Shown: positions 63,224 through 64,000 of the stretch, one piece after another
Layout: every line of letters begins with the position of its first letter
Position numbering within the stretch: the stretch's first letter is position 1
NCBI RefSeq assembly: GCF_029852145.1
Contig: NC_079971.1
Span: 4,583,697-4,647,696 of the forward strand
Direction of reading: 5' to 3'
Source: Microplitis mediator
Taxonomy: Eukaryota > Arthropoda > Insecta > Hymenoptera > Braconidae
DNA: 64,000 bases
The notes under the pieces: generated by a model
Database searches by the model: none
What the model saw: the letters and a program-made list of their open reading frames with translations, nothing else
Told to the model about the DNA's origin: nothing
Made by a program: the position numbers and the translations under genes

Positions 63224-64000
63224 CAAGAATGAACATGTGACATAGTGGTATCGGGAAAACTTGATGAATAATTAATAAGGAATAATTTTAAATGCGTGGG
63301 AGGTTACAACCTTTGCATGTTCAAATGCTCAAAATGACGCATAGCATATATGGATTTTTATTGAACGGTTTATAAAAATAAATAACTATTGTTTATATAT
63401 TTTTTTAATTTTTAAAATAATGATAATAATTAAGGCCAGGATTTTTTCCTTAATTAAAAAATATGACAATTGATAATTAATGATGTCAAATTTTTGATAT
63501 TGCGGCAAAAATATTGGTCGTGTAGAAAAATTTTTCAAGTAAAAGTTGTTCAAAATTCAATTTCCTAAAAACAATGTCTCTTATCATTTTTCCTTAGGAT
63601 TAATAAGAAAGCCGTAATTTCAAAATTAAGATTTTCATAATTAACTAAAATTTGAATCGCTCATTATGAATCTTAATTTTTGAATTACGGTGAAAATATT
63701 GATCGTACAAGAAAGTCATAAGAGACATTTTTTTTAGAAAATTAAATTTCCTACAACTTTTGTTTGAAAACTTTTTCTATAAGACCAATATTTTCGCCGG
63801 AATATCAAACATTTGAACTATTCATTTCAAAATTAAGGCAAAAATCTTGTCCCTAATAATAATAATAATCTATATTGTTAAGAGAATAAAGAAAATTTTG
63901 TTCCAGCCATATCTAATATATATATATTAGTTAATGTTATTAAGTTTGGTATCGTTAAAAAGATCGACTTGAATTTGTGCCTTTTCACGGTTCAAACTCT
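55513..64000 (+). CDS. Coiled-coil protein with probable PDZ domain, partial at right edge
   Basis: Seven exons join in frame: 55513-55528, 55668-55783, 57690-57782, 60016-60182, 60334-60525, 60613-60768 and 62503-62670. They give about 302 residues and an open phase-2 end; no further exon was seen before 64000. The protein starts MGRRSGAWSRGSNKK, then a Ser/Gln-rich part, then two helical segments (YYKEVDALRVALRDKENVIQ and RIQQAELEYRLGREELELLS) separated by NLSNRLALRNGVLPSP. From about residue 258, LSVYAIEV followed by PGLYVDWAVEDSGLQKEDR has the strand-helix pattern of the first half of a PDZ domain, although a classic GLGF loop is not clear. I do not recognise the family by name. Such proteins usually act as membrane or cytoskeletal scaffolds. 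An in-frame ATG begins the 60016 exon and could serve an alternative start. Confidence 0.75.
56514..57580. repeat. TGTAA/TTACA-rich element with an internal 82-bp tandem array
   Basis: From about 56919 to 57300 there are roughly five units, each with TTGGTGTAATTTTTACACCAAA-like palindromes, TTTACACTACACCGAGTT and TTTTTTACAGTGTATGTATT. The flanks have GTGTTAAA / TTTAACAC blocks in opposite directions, suggesting an enclosing inverted-repeat element. It lies in the second coding intron of the coiled-coil/PDZ gene. Confidence 0.75.
57783..60015 (+). other. Intron of the coiled-coil/PDZ gene
   Basis: Holds a small MITE with ACCCGTAGGAAAAAAGTATA and TATACTTTTTCCGTGCGGGT ends at 58780-58895 and a family D MITE at 59732. 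A GC-richer segment at 59200-59455 keeps a 127-codon frame open and ends near a TTTGTAAGT donor-like sequence; it might be an alternative exon, without homology to support it. The rest shows nothing. Confidence 0.6.
59732..59957. mobile_element. MITE, family D
   Basis: ATACAGAAAAAAAAAAATTC and AACTTTTTTTTCTGTGTAT are inverted. The interior has TTGACTCAAGA / TTGATTCAAGA blocks. It ends about 60 bp before the exon at 60016. Confidence 0.7.
60823..62137. mobile_element. 1.3-kb non-autonomous DNA transposon, family T copy 2
   Basis: Starts TACGGGGAGAGAAAAATTTT and ends AAATTTTTCTCTCCTTGTA. It is nearly identical to 31347-32556 over most of its length but is about 100 bp longer, because the nested element U is complete here. 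It makes up most of the 1.7-kb intron between the exons ending at 60768 and starting at 62503. Confidence 0.92.
60914..61440. mobile_element. Nested element U (CCCGGGTCAAAAATAAAACT ends)
   Basis: CCCGGGTCAAAAATAAAACT near 60924 and AGTTTTATTTTTGACCCGGG ending at 61439 are perfect 20-bp inverted repeats. The interior repeats CTTATTCGTCTT / TTTCGACTTGATT blocks. In family T copy 1 the left 100 bp of this element is missing. Confidence 0.85.
63181..63219. repeat. AT dinucleotide microsatellite
   Basis: About nineteen AT units in the last, incomplete intron of the coiled-coil/PDZ gene. Confidence 0.95.
63432..63855. mobile_element. Foldback element, family F copy 3
   Basis: GGCCAGGATTTTTTCCTTAA at the left and GGCAAAAATCTTGTCCCTAA at the right match the ends of copy 2 in the same orientation. 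The arms contain AAATATTGGTCGTGTAGAAA and the complement of its counterpart. It lies in the intron that runs off the right edge. Confidence 0.78.

Noticed and set aside
1..64000. CRISPR array, rRNA, or integrated virus-like gene block
   Set aside because: No regularly spaced repeats with unique spacers, no rRNA-like segment and no viral structural or replication genes were recognised; all long repeats are transposon-type or tandem satellites.

Overview
This is a window of eukaryotic nuclear DNA, very AT-rich, with GT-AG introns, small coding exons and dense non-autonomous DNA transposons. The proteins look insect-like. A hymenopteran, possibly a parasitoid wasp of the braconid type, is my best guess, but it rests on base composition, intron structure and repeat style and not on a marker gene. 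Five protein-coding loci can be supported by reading exons whose splice phases join without a frame break.

Layout. (1) 1-12616, minus strand: N-terminal part of a formin-like protein (FRL/FMNL family), eight exons, running off the left edge before the FH1/FH2 actin-nucleating part. (2) 12617-13985: divergent intergenic promoter region with two NRF1/Ewg-like GCGCATGCGC palindromes on either side of a MITE. (3) 13986-15022, plus: a two-exon gene resembling MPLKIP/TTDN1, whose only intron is mostly a hAT-type MITE. (4) 15023-20889: gene-free interval holding nested MITEs. (5) 20890-43872, minus: a FNDC4/FNDC5 (irisin)-like single-pass membrane protein with signal peptide, one FN3 domain, a transmembrane helix and a long low-complexity cytoplasmic tail. 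A phase-2/phase-2 exon at 38743-38880 would insert 46 residues with four NET glycosylation sequons and six consecutive Asp into the middle of the FN3 domain; this is the most unusual coding feature. A possible alternative Cys-rich terminal exon lies at 29944-30060. (6) 43873-53300: mostly repeats, one GC-rich island near 48.7-49.05 kb that could be a 5' exon/promoter, and a pogo/Tigger remnant. (7) 53301-54470, plus: single-exon coiled-coil gene resembling MNS1. (8) 55513-64000, plus: seven exons of a coiled-coil protein entering what looks like a PDZ domain; it continues beyond the right edge.

The second theme is the repeat landscape. At least fifteen families of foldback/MITE elements can be recognised by eye from terminal inverted repeats, several present in two or more copies, so insertions can be dated relative to each other. 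Highlights are a four-level nest at 41076-42379 whose empty site is preserved elsewhere in the window, a hAT-like MITE with 8-bp target duplications that has also become a five-unit tandem array, an element with eight copies of a 12-mer, and a 1.85-kb palindrome cut by a LINE 3' end. No rRNA, convincing tRNA, CRISPR or intact transposase gene was seen.
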